64,000 nucleotides of DNA from Cladophialophora immunda (GCF_000835495.1 NW_015622544.1:4430855-4494854), one strand, 5' to 3'; positions 1 through 12,462 are shown, counted from the first letter of the stretch. Translations and numbers: made by a program. The notes: generated by a model not told the origin, from the sequence alone.

Positions 1-899
1 CTTTGCGCCGTCATCCCGCCTCGCGAACGCTGACTGTGAAAATGCACGAACACAGAGCGGCGGATGGATTCGGCTCCGGAAAGACGATTTTACCCCAAGA
101 GACCCAAAGGCACTGTAGAGCTTGCGCTTCCCACAGGGGAGGAGCGGACGTGACAGCATGGTGGGATCCGATTCTATCTTCCACGCCGCTGGTATTCAGG
201 TGTCAGCACCACTCGCCCTCCTCCCCTACTTGGATCGGTCGCCAGCACCTGTGATCTGATCCAAAAAGTATCAAGCACCATGCATGGGTTGGAAGAGCAG
301 GAAATTATGACATGATTGTTGGGTTGAAGACGCCATCGCCAGCTGATGGCCGAAGAAAGCCCTCAAGCCTAGACTACGCTTGGCATGAATATACTCTGCC
401 GTAAGTGCTCGGTGAAGCTTTCGGCCCGAGTACGCAAGGCTGAATTGCCAGCCTTGTCCCTGTTCGAAACCACGGCACCTCCCTTGGGATGCATCTCAGG
501 GCTATCCCATGAAAATAGATAAGCGGTTTGGCAGATCTAGTACATGTGAAGACTGTCACCTGCTCCTCGCAGAGATCATATTAGGCTACGGTCTACTTGG
601 AAAATGGCTGAGTCCACGCACGCCACTCTTAAACATCTGAAAGCGCATCTCGATACATAACTCCTTGATTTCTCTCCAGCAGTCCGCAAATGGCGGTTGT
701 GGACTCCGTACTTTGGCAGAGGAGCTCAAAGCCGCTTTCCGAATTTCTCCCACGCTTACCTATGGCGTTTTTTCCTGAAATAATCCATATAGCGAACATA
801 TTGTGAGCCTGCGCCATAACACTTGCAGCAATTTACTTATCCTTCATGGAGCACAAATCCATAAACTTTTCACAAAACGCCGAACACATCTCAGAAACA
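1..899. other. intergenic, left edge
   Basis: Only short overlapping frames without codon bias or family similarity are visible. The right end is the 3' flank of the minus-strand MFS gene. I see no gene, RNA or repeat here. Confidence 0.5.
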
Positions 900-2679
900 T
901 TACTCTTCCCGGCTCCGTGCCAAGTCAGCCATGGGCGGAGCCTCGACGGCCGCCGTCGAGGCTCTCCGCAATATCGTCTCGTCATCGTCCCTTGGCCTGG
1001 GCGAAAAGTAAAACTGGATGACCCCAATGATGGCGACAAGGGCACAACTCCACCACGCCCCTGCTGACCCAAGGCTGCTATAGAATATACCGACGAGCGG
1101 TGGTCCCACCGTTCTGGCGGCGGAGCAAGCTGACATGGCTAGCTCGTTGACTTTACCCAACACCAGCGGCGAGGGTGTGGCGTTCTTCAACAGGATCAAA
1201 AAGGTCGGGAAGGAGACGACGCCCGCGAAGCTCTGAAATGCCAGCACGGCGTAAATTCCTGCCCCTGGTTTTGGAAGAAGAGAGACAAACGGCACCACAG
1301 TGTGGATGAACGGGCTGAGCAGTGTCACTGACAAGACGGCCTTCCAGACACCCAACTTGGCCACGAAAATGGGAAATACAACTGCTTGGAAGAACAAAGA
1401 CATGATGCTGCCGGCGGCGAGATATGTCCCGACTTCGTGCAGAGTCATGCCGAGCCCGCCCTTCAAGTCAAGTTCACGTGCCGGCCGTTGCGGGTCGTCA
1501 AGGAGGTAAATGGGGAGAACAGAGCCAAAAGCCATCGAGTGATATGACATCACCACGAGAGCAACGGTCCACATGATGACGGGCTTGGTGAAAGCCCTGA
1601 TTTGCTCCGGCTTAACAGGTTGTTCGTCGTCTTCGTCTTCAATGACGGCTTCGACTTGTGATCCGACTTTCAAGAGTGGCTTGAGTGAGCCGATAGATGC
1701 CACAGAAGGCCGCCGAAGGTCGAAGGCCGGATCGATGGCAACAGGCATGGACTCCGCGACGTAAGTGAGTCCGCCAGGTCCTGTCGAAAATGCACTGAGC
1801 GCCGACTCCCGCCTCTGTCTCGACCTCAGGGGCGTCGTCTCATCGATGGTATCGGAACTGTTGACCGTGACTAGTGTACCTGATGATCGCGACACTGGAT
1901 TCGTCTCCTCGAGGAAAAGGCAGCCCTGTATGATGGCGATGACAATGATCGCTACAGCAACCAGGTTCGGTAAGAGGTAAGGATATTCGCCGAAAATCCC
2001 GTCAGAAGAGAAGAGGTGAGGATAGAACCGGGCAGGTTGCGCTGTGAAGCCTCCCAGGGCCGACCCAGCAATTGATCCTAGACTCCATACAAAGGGCTGG
2101 ACGGCGTATGCGGTGGCTGAAGTCAGAAATCAGCTTTAAGTAATTTTCTGGGGCTTTGCACCATTCTGCAGACTCACGCTCGTGCTCAGGTCTCTTCACC
2201 ATCTCCGCCACCATAGTCTGCATTACAGCCACGTTTCCATTCAAAAGCCCCCCAACCACCCTCGCCATAAGAGCAACCCAGTAGCTCTTTGCAAACCCAA
2301 AGATCAGACTCGACAGCGCAACTCCCGCAAGCCCCAGAAGAACGATCGGCTTCCTGCCGTATCGGTCGGAGATGTGACCCCATATCATGGCCGTAGAGGC
2401 CTCAGCCATAGCAAAGGCGGAAATTAAAAGGCCGGCGTAAAACGAGGCATTTTCCTCGCCTTTGATGTCGACGACCATTACAAAGGTGTAGGCTGTGATG
2501 GAGCAGAAGGCGATGGGCTCGGCAAGGCGGCATAACGCTGTTTACGTCGTTAGCCGCGGTTCCAAGGGTGATCTGAGGACGACGAGGCCATCATACGTAC
2601 CCAAGACCGTGAGTTGCTGGTATGGATATCCATCATCGTCTCGCCCTGGATGATTAGTCTGTTGTCGCTGGTCGGGCAT
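900..2679 (-). CDS. MFS transporter, DHA1-like (three exons)
   Basis: Predicted 551-residue polytopic membrane transporter of the major facilitator superfamily. Exons by splice sites: 2601-2679, 2178-2537, 900-2116. Both introns (63 and 61 bp) have good donors; the first has a GCTAAC branch site. The start is the ATG of MPDQRQQT, which leads into a first membrane segment reading QLTVLALCRLAEPIAF. The cytoplasmic loop 2-3 signature GHISDRYGRKP is intact. Joining exons 2 and 3 restores HEPTAYAVQPFVW, typical of the fungal YCR023C / zinc-induced-facilitator-like branch. A long acidic and serine-rich central loop separates the two six-helix halves. Its substrate cannot be deduced. It stands alone, about 11 kb from the catabolic cluster, so there is no reason to link them. 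Confidence 0.9.
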
Positions 2680-3926
2680 CTCTCTCCCCCTCTCTACCAC
2701 TCCACAAAGACCAAATAGATGTGCTCCTGGTAGCAACGACGAGGCTCACAGAATCAAACAAATATTGTCCCTAAACAATGTAGGAGGGAAAGAGTAGGGG
2801 TTAGAATGAAAAACGAAAACAAACCCTCAGCGGGAAGAAAAGTGTCCCTTAACATTCGGACATGCAACCCACTCGCATCCCAGCGGCTGGTGGCGGTGAT
2901 CTGCGACCCTCCATTGTATTACCAACGGTAAGGCGCTCTCGACCCTGGGAATGTGAAAGTGAAAATGGCATAAAAGTGAGGGGAGGAGGAATTCTCCCCG
3001 GGAGGCACATCCCAGCTGCTGCTAGCCCAGCAGCTACCTGGACGGTCCTGCTGGGCAGGGCTGATCCCCTAATAAGTACCACAGGATTGACGTCGGATTA
3101 GCAGATCCTGGGCTCTTTCGTGTCTTGATGCACCATTGTGGACGTCGAGCCGATGGTGATGGAGGGGAAATGGCGCCACCAGTGTCTTTTTTAGGCTGAT
3201 CTTCGGTTGAATGCCCGCGCGAAACCGGGTCCAGATTGTGGATTGGGCTCTGCGGAGTGTCGGAACCGCACTTTACTTGTACAACAAACATTGCATGGGT
3301 ACTGGTAGGGCCGGAAGTATAGGGAGTCGGCGTTGGGACGCGGGATGCCGAAGAAGGAACCCGGAACGAGGCTCCAAATCGGCAACTTAACCTTTGATCT
3401 TAGACTGGAAGAAGCGAACGACAGATGTAGAGATGGCTTCGAGCGGGGAGGACATTGTCTGTTCGCACCAGTCAGCTTCGCCGAACTTCACCGCCATAAC
3501 GAGAAAGATACTCGGAGAGCGCATGGACACAGTCTTGACCGATTGTGCCATGGATCTAACCAGTCGGTTCGCTCTCCGCTGGCAATATCCAATATTGTGA
3601 TCCTGGCGGATCCGAAACAGGTGACGGAAGGAAGAGAGGGGAAAAGGAAATTCGCAAGGTGTTTAACACTTGAGACAAGAAAGTTTCCATCGTTCTGGGG
3701 AAATCGCGCCGGTATGGTTCTCATACCCTGGCTATGATTGTTCACGAGAATATATGTTCAGTATAGTAAAGGCTTGGACAGTATCATTCCGAGTCAGGCA
3801 CAGGGGTGTTCGCGTTCACTATGTACAGTCTGTCGCAAAGACAACCACCAAAAGCACCAGATCGAAGCAAATATCGGAGGGGGACTGGCCAGGCTCGCCA
3901 GTGGCTCTGTGCTAGGCGATGCTAGA
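2680..3926. other. intergenic: MFS promoter and 3' flank of the Rds1-like gene
   Basis: About 1.25 kb holding the upstream region of the MFS transporter and the downstream region of the next minus-strand gene. Frames here (for example around 3333-3737) look non-coding. No repeat or RNA gene seen. Confidence 0.45.
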
Positions 3927-5072
3927 CTAATTAGGGTAAATCAGGCCAGGACCGAAGAGCGTCTTGTTCGCAACCTCGTTGGCATTTGCGAATGGTCCGG
4001 TTGAGTTGACTACCGCCGCAATCGTAAGGCCGTTCAGTGAATTCTGGCTGAAGGGAAAGTCGGCGGAGAACGTGGTCACGCCGTTGCTGGTAGATGGGTT
4101 GATGATTGTTTCAACAATGGGCAGATTCTGTTGGTTGAGATAGACAAGGCTGAGACCTTCGATCGAATCTCGCTGAATGCTGAAGGTGAGAACCTGGTCG
4201 ACAGCTTGTATGTTCGTGGTTAAGACGTCCAAAGTCCCAAAAATTGGCACGTCAATGGTATTGTCGTTGGGACAGGTGCCAGGCACAATGAAGTTCTGCT
4301 GAAGGGACGAGTACGCAAATTCACGGGTTGACTGGGTCAGGAATGGAAGCTCCGAGGGGACAAGGTCATCGGGTAGCGTGCGGTAGATGCCTTGCTGTTC
4401 TCCTTCCTGGCCAACCACAGAAACAACCCCCCGGATGACAGCCGAGTCCCCGTTTTGACCAAGCCGGACTGCCACATCTTGAAGGGTGCTGATTACAACG
4501 GCAGTGAAGTTTGCAGCAATGTGAATGGCGCTTGTGAGGTCGGTCGCAGGAGACTTAAAAACACACGGCTGGATCTGAGAGACATTAAAGTGCTGTAGAA
4601 CGTTGCCGGCGTTGATGGCATGCCACTGCTCCTGGCCTTGGATGACTGTCAGCTTTTGAATGATGTCTTGCTTCAATGATGGGTCGCTGATCTCGAAACC
4701 GGGAACATCGTTGGTAATGTTGAGAAGCAATTGGGTGAAGTAGTAGACTTCAAAAGTCTCTTGGATTTGGATGACCTTGAAACTGCGCAGGTCATCGGCT
4801 GCCAAGGACGGCGGAGGCGGTGCGTTTGATATGGAGCCATGAGCTTGGACCGTTAGTTGCTGAAAAGCCGGCGTTCCTTTTGCTATATTTGGGAAACCAT
4901 TTGACAACGGGAACACGACTGGTGCGTTCGGTCCATTGGCGCCGACAGGGAACTGGATGGAAGCAGAAGACGGTTGTGCTGGCGCGGAAGCATCGAAGGG
5001 AGCAGCTTGGGCTGGCAAGACAAAAGCCAGATACCCAAAGGCTGAACCAAGGATCTGTCGAATGCAACGCAT
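3927..5072 (-). CDS. rds1: Rds1/LsdA-like secreted ferritin-fold protein
   Basis: Single-exon, 381 residues. The N-terminus (MRCIRQILGSAFGYLAFVLP then AQA/APFDA) is a clear signal peptide with a probable cleavage after about residue 23, so the protein is likely secreted or wall-associated. It resembles the fungal family of S. pombe Rds1 (stress-regulated) and Aspergillus LsdA (late sexual development), which carries a ferritin-like helical domain. Helical segments with Glu/His spacing appear at about 100-175, for example IQETFEVYYFTQLL and QGQEQWHAINAG. Several N-glycosylation sequons (NIT, NVS, NFT, NST, NKT) fit the secretory route. Family function is not biochemically settled; a metal-binding role is inference. 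A CTATAG element lies roughly 55 bp upstream of the ATG on the coding strand. Confidence 0.8.
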   Translation of the reverse strand: MRCIRQILGSAFGYLAFVLPAQAAPFDASAPAQPSSASIQFPVGANGPNAPVVFPLSNGFPNIAKGTPAFQQLTVQAHGSISNAPPPPSLAADDLRSFKVIQIQETFEVYYFTQLLLNITNDVPGFEISDPSLKQDIIQKLTVIQGQEQWHAINAGNVLQHFNVSQIQPCVFKSPATDLTSAIHIAANFTAVVISTLQDVAVRLGQNGDSAVIRGVVSVVGQEGEQQGIYRTLPDDLVPSELPFLTQSTREFAYSSLQQNFIVPGTCPNDNTIDVPIFGTLDVLTTNIQAVDQVLTFSIQRDSIEGLSLVYLNQQNLPIVETIINPSTSNGVTTFSADFPFSQNSLNGLTIAAVVNSTGPFANANEVANKTLFGPGLIYPN

Positions 5073-6257
5073 GTTGATCGTTTGACTTTATCTCAGCTGT
5101 TTTCCGGTAGGAACCTGTGCGAAGGTCTATAGATGTTACAAAAGAAATGCTTGCATCGTGACAGCCCGGCCTTTTAAAGCATAATGAGGTTGTGGCAAAA
5201 GGCTCCAACGCCGCAATGGCACACGGATCGTTCGTATAAGAATAGATCACAGGAAGGTGTCTCAGGTTCTGAGCCGCTTGTGCATGACGCCGAGAAGTTA
5301 AACACAAGGACGATGGGCCTGTGTCGGCAAGTAGGCGCTCAGAACTTTACCTTCTCTTATGATTGCTGAGACTCAGAGGTGTCAGTTGTTGACCTACCTA
5401 AATTGTTGGCCGTACCTCTCGTAGATGAAGAAAGGTGAGCATATTTTCCCGGGAAAGCCCCGTCTTGAGAGCACCTTCTGGTGCATCGTAAACCATTCCT
5501 AATCCACAGCAGAATAACAATGTCGTTCTGGTAACCTCGTATTTTGCTTCGTATATACCATCAGAGAGGCGCAGGTCCCCACGTGTCCAGATCACTGACG
5601 GAAGAGAGGAGCTGTATCTGAAAATAGATGACCCTACCAATCTATCTCAACCAATTGTGCGATCCAGCGGGTCTGCGCGCATTGCTGAAGGAAGCGTCCG
5701 CGGATATCGTGTCTTGGTACACCTGCGACGATGGAATAGCAAGAAACTTTAAAGGTCAATTTCATTTGAGCACCATATCTCCAATTCCCAACTGGTCATT
5801 TTGTGGGGGAATGGGATTTCGACTCAAGGCCTCGGTGCGGCCACACTAAGGCATAGCTCGCTGTCGCTAAGCCACAAATGTTTGACACGCTGCTGGAGGA
5901 GTGTACTATGAAGCACAGCCTCAAAGGCCGGAAGTGCGGAAGCAGCAGGAATTTGGCCGTATCTGACGAGATCTGAAGGTCTTTCGTGTTTGGTAGGAGG
6001 GAAGTGAGCGGGAGATTTAACAAAGGAGGTAAGCGAGAAGCAACGCCAAGACTGTCAGCCTCGTTTGGCCTCTGACTCTTCCCTAGCGCAGTCTTGGCAT
6101 ATTTGTCTAATTTTGAACTGAAGCTTGCCAGTGCTAGCTTCGAGAAGCACCTGAGAAGCTTGAAAACGCGTTCAGCTCAAGCACTCACAGTCAAATAAGT
6201 CGGTCTCTAGAGCCGCATTGCTGGACTCCAGCATTTCCTAGCGTACCTCGCGCAAGG
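5073..6257. other. divergent intergenic between rds1-like and AIM24 genes
   Basis: About 1.2 kb between two divergently transcribed genes, so it carries both promoters. No coding frame with family similarity and no repeat seen. Confidence 0.45.
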
Positions 6258-7481
6258 ATGCCCCAAATTGCGGCTCAGAGCCTGCGGCGGCTGAGCAAGT
6301 TTCCTCGGAAATGGGCGTATCCGGCGCATCTGGTCGCTGGACGGAGAGTTGGCGGATACAAGTACATATCGGTTGAAGCGACGCCGGCAACAGACACCAG
6401 CAGAATCAACGTGGCGGGCAGATCGTTGTCCGCTGCATCACCGGGTCAGATGAACCCCTTGCCCAGAGGGAGCACTTACTAACTGATTTTAGACGCCTCA
6501 TTCGAAGTCATCGGGAGCCCATACTCGCTCCTTTCCGTCACGCTGTCTCCTTCTCAAGAGCTGTATACCCGTCGGGGAACACTTGTGGCTTTTGCTGGGG
6601 ATCCCAATGGAACAGTCTCGACGTTGCGAATCCTTAATCCCGTCCGCCGTGCCCTAATCGGAATTCCATTCTTGTACCAAAAGATCACGTCCACATCCCC
6701 TGCCAATGCTTTGATATCGACAAGGTCGCCAATAACCACATTTGCTATTCTGCAGTTGGATGGCACGATGGACTGGAAGCTAGCCCAGAGAAAAGCGCTG
6801 TTGGCGTGGACTGGCAGCACGCTCTCCGTGAAGCCGAGTATAAACACGAGATTTTCTCTCGCATACTGGGGAAGTTCCAATGTCACCGGAAGAGGACTCC
6901 TAGCGCTCGCAGGTCAAGGCCAGGTTTACTCTGTCGAGCTTGCAGAAGGGGAGACATATCTAGTACATCCTTCCAACATACTCGCCTACAGTTCGTCTTC
7001 ACCTTCTCCAGCACCTCTGCCCTTTCGATTCAAATCATCCAGTGCTCGGTTTCAAATCCCTCTTCAGCTCGGAAACTTCTTCCCATCGTCGAAATTTGTC
7101 GAAACTCTCAAAACCAGCAACACTTACAAGTTTGTTGCCAATATGCTCTACAGAATCCGAACATGGAGCCGAAGGACTATCTGGGGGGACCGGTTGTTTC
7201 TACAGTTTAGCGGCCCGACGACGCTCCTGATTCAGAGCCGGGCTGCGAGAGTAAATGATGTCTTAACGACACAGGAAGTGAACGAAATTGCCGATACCCC
7301 TGCAGGGGCTTTCCAGGAGGCAATCTCCAATGTCCGCTCCGCTGGCCCTGAACTGTCCAAACCAGGCTCTGCCGTGCCTGTGTCTTCGGTGCCTGCGTCA
7401 CCGAGACTGTCAGTGGCAAGCGTTGGCCGCGACGGCAAAGTTACTTTCGATACCGCACAGAATTCTGACCAGAAAAAGTGA
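6258..7481 (+). CDS. AIM24: Altered inheritance of mitochondria protein 24 (Aim24)
   Basis: Two exons, 6258-6444 and 6493-7481, 391 residues. The 48-bp intron has a perfect TACTAAC branch site and a TTTTAG acceptor; the donor is GTCAGA. Splicing joins SAASPG to [19 protein letters not shown], the start of the conserved AIM24 domain, followed by [13 protein letters not shown]. The N-terminus (many Arg, Lys and Ser, few acidic residues in the first 30) fits a mitochondrial presequence. The family is an inner-membrane-associated mitochondrial protein linked in yeast to MICOS organisation and respiratory fitness. The C-terminal 60 residues are Ser/Pro-rich and poorly conserved. Length and architecture match other ascomycete members. 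Confidence 0.9.
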
Positions 7482-8708
7482 TAGACCAAAGTCTCTCGAG
7501 GACAACATGTACAATATCATGATACGAAATCTGACCTGCGTCGTGCTCGATTCCTTTGGTCGTTCGGATTGCCGCGTTTAGCGGTTTGGGGAATCCATTT
7601 CGAACCGTCGCATCGCAGACTCTTCGGTAAACCCACCATGAGTTTCGAGAAATTCATGATCTTTGAGTTACTCAAGTGACACCAATCAATCTTTTGTCGC
7701 TCTCCCTCCCTCCTATTTGGCATGATTTCTTCCGGTTCACCAGCAAAGTGCGAGTCTCCAATCCAATCCAACCAGAACCCCCTCTCCCTTGGTTGTCGAG
7801 GGCCGTTGCTCGGCTCCTTTCGTTCGTGTCATGAGGTTGAAGTATTAGTGGTCTCGCCTTCTTCGTGCTTGACGCCAACATCCTCTTCTCGTTTCTATCT
7901 CTCTACCCCATCTCTCTCGCAGTATTCACTATCACAGGCACATGATAGTTGTACGCTTGATGGATTGGGGCATCACCCATCATTTTCGTGCACGAGACGT
8001 ATTGCGTTCCAGACCAGACGAATTGCGGAGACCCTCCACCCTTCGAGCACAGCGTGTCGCATTCTTCGCTGTATTCCTCTGCTGGCTTCTTCGTTCTCCC
8101 CGCGCCGGAAGCGGTCGTCCTTGCAAGAAGCATCAGAGGGTGAACTGATCGACTACCAATCTCTAGAATTGGAAGATATATCCAAAGATGGTAGCTCATT
8201 CATTTGGCCGTGGCAAAGAGGAATGGGATCTCTACCTCTCCTGTCCGCCTGGTAATTGAAATCTCCTCGTGTCCTTGCCGTCTGGCAACCATCACAGACA
8301 ATGGCTTTACTTTCTCAACATTAAGGAGACCATTACGTACCTTGTCCTAGGAAAAAGCAGCAATTTGGAACGCGCATGGAGATCTGAAAGCTCGACTCCC
8401 TGTGATTAATCTGTTGTTTGTTCAATCCGCTCACCAATCAATGTCAAGGGGATTGTTATCCTTCAGCAAAGATATTGTCAACAGTGTCCAATAATGAGCT
8501 CATATTCCCTGATACGACCTTTTCAGCCTGTGCGATTCTCAGCGTCCACAATCCACACATGTGCTTCTATTTGAAGGATCGACTTGCGCTGGATTTGTCG
8601 CTTTGCAGGTGGGATCTCCCCTCTTCTGCGTCGAAGTATGGGAGCCATAGTCTGTGGCGTCGCCTCTCCACCTCATCGCGTCTTGGTATCCTCTACCTGC
8701 CCCTTGGG
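7482..8708. other. intergenic between AIM24 and the BTB array
   Basis: About 1.2 kb. A 177-codon plus-strand frame (7722-8255) and overlapping minus-strand frames have no recognisable domain or intron signals, and I do not call them. This is the convergent 3' flank of AIM24 and the first BTB gene. Confidence 0.4.
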
Positions 8709-10107
8709 TCAGTGCTGACACAAAGTTGCTCTCACATTGTCTGGCTCCCAAACGGGGCATTTTCTGTATTTCCCGTGAACGTGATACTCGCATCCCCGCT
8801 CCCACGGTGGAAGAGCACCTCTGCCCGCGCGAGCGGAGACAAGGGTGAACACGAACCGCGAGATGGGAAAGTCATGCCTTGATAGCAAGTGATCAACCTC
8901 TTCTTTCTTTGTCTCTTTGTCGAGGTAAGACTCGCTTGTTATTGTCATGTCCCATGCAAAAGAGTCAACGACGTATCTCCAAAGTGCAGTTGTGTGGCTG
9001 ACATTATCTAAAAACCAGGAGACCGGGTGTTTTTCCTCGAATATTATACACATATGCTCGGTCATAAGCTGGTCTTGCCATATTGGAACGCCGAATTTGT
9101 CCGCGAATGCCCAGCATTTGAACATCAACAACTCAGAGTAGTTACCAATGATCGGCGCCACGTGGATGTCATCATTGGCGTGCAAAGTAGGCAGATAGCG
9201 GGCAAAGGCAGCGACAGGAGCACCTGCAAGGCCCTCGATTTGACCTCTGCATCTTGTCTCCGTGTACGCAATGTTAATACCGTGAGGAAGGAATTTGAAG
9301 CAGAACAATGGGAAATTAAAGCTAGTCCAAAGTAATCCTAGTCCATTTTGTCATGTGCCACGTTCTTTCCGTTCCGGGCAACCCCTTTTCCCCCAACTAC
9401 CACCCTTAATGCCAACATCAATTCTAATTCAGAGCTCTGTGGAAGCCGAAAGGGATCATGCCGGATGCTTGCGAGCTCTGTCTAGAAGATCACGGGCTCT
9501 CCACTACTACGTAGCCGACAGGCACGACACTAGCCAGTCCAGCCGACGCAAAACCAATGCCCTCGTTGGCTTCGGCATATCCCAACATGTAAGAAGAGAA
9601 CCAACCCGTTGAGCGCGATAAATGATGAATCGTTGTCTTCAGACGCTGGTTCGGTGACTCGTGGACCGTACAGGAACTTCGTGAAGATATCGAGCGTTGA
9701 TACGTTATCATCCGGGAGTTCGATGACGTTGGAGAGAGACTCATTCATGCCGATGGAAAGGCACTTCGGAAAGAAAGCACCACCAAAGTCGAGCTTCATG
9801 AAGAGATGTTCGTGGAAGATGTATTCGATCTTGCCTTTGCCCACGAGGACAGTCACCGTTGGTTTTGTTGTGAAGCTGGACAGAGGCGGGTCAGCATCGG
9901 AAACATCTCAACCTGTGGTGCTCGGCACTGATGTTCGAACTGGAGGGGATATATAGTATATTACTTGTTTCCATGTGGCTGTTGTCTCGGGAGGAGTTCG
10001 AGCTCTGCGAATTCGTCGAATTCGTCAAATCTATCAGTGGATGGTGATGGGGGTTGTTTGTTTGCTGCGGGTCCGGTGAAGGCTTCATTCAACAATTGTG
10101 AGTTCAT
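8709..10107 (-). CDS. BTB/POZ domain protein 1 (tentative three-exon model)
   Basis: First member of the local BTB family. Exon 1 (9965-10107) encodes MNSQLLNEAF and an acidic, Gln/Pro-rich leader. An 89-bp phase-2 intron leads to the BTB core (9606-9875), with TVTVLVGKGKIEYIFHEHLF and FFPKCLSIGMNESLSNVIELP. The C-terminal half (from about 9246 down to 8709) has ELLMFKCWAFADKFGVPIWQ and ends with the family signature CEYHVHGKYRKC. The join between the halves is uncertain: a GTTGGT donor at 9605 and a GATGCAG acceptor at 9247 keep the frame and give 316 residues, but the 359-bp intron is long for this genome. The linker is also longer than in paralogues. A decayed or rearranged copy is an alternative. 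BTB proteins commonly act as dimerisation modules or cullin-3 adaptors; the role here is unknown. Confidence 0.6.
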
Positions 10108-10456
10108 GTTTGCTGCGCGTTATGGGAGATGTTTAGATTGACACAAACAAGCAAGTGGCACAAAAGGAGTTTGCGGTACTTGCAACTGTTGACGGTGAGG
10201 AGGCTAGGACACGCAGTTTTTCTTCTGACACGTTTTGCTCAGTGACGACCAGCACCTTGTGACAAAGGAAGTCACATTATCATTCACTATCCACTGTTGT
10301 GCCGGACTCTATTTGCGGGCCAGTGCTTCTGTGTTGCGAGGTCACTGTCGCTACGGTCATTGCCATCGCTGCAACCTCGTGCTGAAAGCGACCCGATCCA
10401 TCATTGTGAGGAATCCTGCCCACGGTGTCCTTTCGCAAGTTGTCTTTTCACATTGC

Positions 10457-11274
10457 TCAAGAGACACGGGACCGCTTGATGGGCCGCTTGATGACGTTAT
10501 CATTGAGGTCGCGGTAATAATGTTGGTCACAACGACCGTCACGACGAACGTCCCTGTCAGATTTGGTCGACATTTCGGCCTTGCGTGCCGCATGAAGAGC
10601 ACAGAAATCCAAAGGATACGCTCTTTCCAAGTCTTTTATGGTCTTCGTTGGATTGATGACGATCTCGCCCTCCTTGTGGACATGATATCGACATGGATTT
10701 CCAACCCATGGCGGCCAAAGTGGTCCATGAGGCTTCGGGTTCAAGACCTTCGAGAGCTGGTGCCGTCGGGTACATGTCTGGCCGCCCAGGCCATGTGTGC
10801 CGGGTGGAGGACCTTGTACTTCCAGTTTTCCAGGAATCTGTCGATAATGGCGTTCTGCAACATGTTCATGCACCACTTGTCGGCCTGCACGTACGCGTGC
10901 AGCATGCCGAAGATGTCGTCTGATGACTCCGGTTTCTTCACCTGGTCGAAGTACATCCAGTCCGCAACAACGTTGAACCCAAGAGGAGTGTCCCCTGGGA
11001 GTCTGATCGCCCCTTCTCGTGCTTCATTCATATCGGTCTTGAGACACGTCCTGAAGAACCCCTTCTCCTGAAGCAAGATGTATCTGTGGATATGGTACAC
11101 TCTCTCTTCCTTGCCCACAATGGCGTTCACGATACGTGACAGAAGAAAACTAGATGAGAGGCCCGGGGTCAGAATCACACTTTGTTGAAGGTTACATCGA
11201 AAGGAGGGTTCTTATTGGTCAGCCTTGTCCTTTCCGTCCAGAGGAGAATCGTCTGGAGGCTCATTGTCTGCCAT
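10457..11274 (-). pseudogene. BTB/POZ paralogue 2, decayed
   Basis: The BTB core is readable from the acceptor at 11149 to 10741: NAIVGKEERVYHIHRYILLQ, then CLKTDMNEAREGAIRLPGD and ARHVPDGTSS. The putative first exon (ATG at 11274, reading MADNEPPDDSPLDGKDKADQ) ends at an in-frame TAA at 11212-11214 with no good donor before it. The core frame stops at a TGA at 10741-10743, right after the PDGT element. The family tail CRYHVHKEG reappears about 50 nt later in another frame (C codon at 10691-10693), and its final cysteine is missing. Intact paralogue 5 has about 70 residues between these points, so roughly 200 nt appear deleted. The left boundary is where the tail-frame reading ends. A shorter expressed protein is possible but less likely. 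Confidence 0.7.
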
Positions 11275-12462
11275 TGTTGTCGCTTCTTCACAGCCTGCAC
11301 AATGCTATTAGCTGTCCAGCTGCGTTCAACACGCAAGGTAAGGGAGTGATACACGTGCAGGAAGACTTTGTCTTGTTGTCAGGCCTGGTGAAGCAAGCAA
11401 GAGTCGCGCGTACACGTCCGCCGCGTAGGATGAAGGTTGAGAGGGCAAGGAAGGAGAACGAATTGAAAAAAAGAAAAAAGAAACAACAACCGCAATATAT
11501 GGAAAAATCTCGTGGACGGGCCTTAGCTGTGCTCATCGCCGCCGCGGCGACGATGGGTGCCACGTTTCTTCCTCGCTCTGGCGCCGTTGTGGTGTGTACG
11601 CCCCGCTAGACTCTTCGACCGAGGGGAGAAGGCGCAGATCGGACTCGGGAAGTGCAGTTTGTTCATGTTTCTTGGAGCCGCCTAGCTGGGTGCTCTATAT
11701 CAAACGTCCTACGCGAGCTATCTATCCGCTGGGAGGGAAGGGAGTTTTCATCAAGGGCACAGGTTTCAAGACAACACCTGTTCTAATATCTCGAGAACAC
11801 GTAAGTCACACACCTTGTCAAACCAATTCTCCTTCTCTGGACAGAATTCTGCAGTTTGAGCAAACACTGGAGCTGCTCTGTTGTTCGTCCCGGAGGTTGA
11901 TATTGCCCCTTTTCCAAACCACATACCCGAGCTCAACCTCGCTGTTCTAGTCTCGAGACAGAACCCGGTCTCATGCTCACTGAGTGATCACGCATGAGCA
12001 GCATCGTCTCTTTCATTGTCGTATCATGCTCGTGGATATTTCGCGACTGTTTAGCTGTGGGGGGAAAAAGAGTTGTGATACAGGCAATAGTGGAGATCAG
12101 GATTAGCACGATAAAAAAGGACAGGCATGGCGAATTGCAAGGCTGGGACGAGACGAGATACGGCCTCGTCTCATATCAAAGTTCGCAATCCAGAAGAAAG
12201 TACACAAGAGGGAATTGTGATTGTATTCTTGTACTCAACGGCTCAAGAAGCCCAATGTGTGATGTCTCTGTGCACGGATGTGTCACGCGGCACCTTTGTC
12301 AAGGTAGGTGACTGATGTATCTACACAGGGTATCCTAACTGGTTGCTTTGGCATATTTGATTTGGCACCGTGTGTTCCAGCTCTTTTGCACATGTAACCA
12401 CTTTCAAAACTTGGGTGCGTCGTTGAAACACTTCTCGAGACCGGGCCGCTTTCGATCAGCTG
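11275..12462. other. intergenic inside the BTB array
   Basis: About 1.2 kb between two minus-strand BTB copies. It contains an 8-bp inverted repeat (GAGACGAG / CTCGTCTC) around 12150-12172. No further BTB remnant or other gene was recognised by eye. Confidence 0.4.

Noticed and set aside
7722..8255. 177-codon plus-strand frame near the BTB array
   Set aside because: Ser/Pro/Leu-rich, no domain, no splice evidence, and overlapped by similar-quality minus frames; one of these contains NYHVP, which I considered as a BTB-tail remnant but it lacks the Cys and second His.
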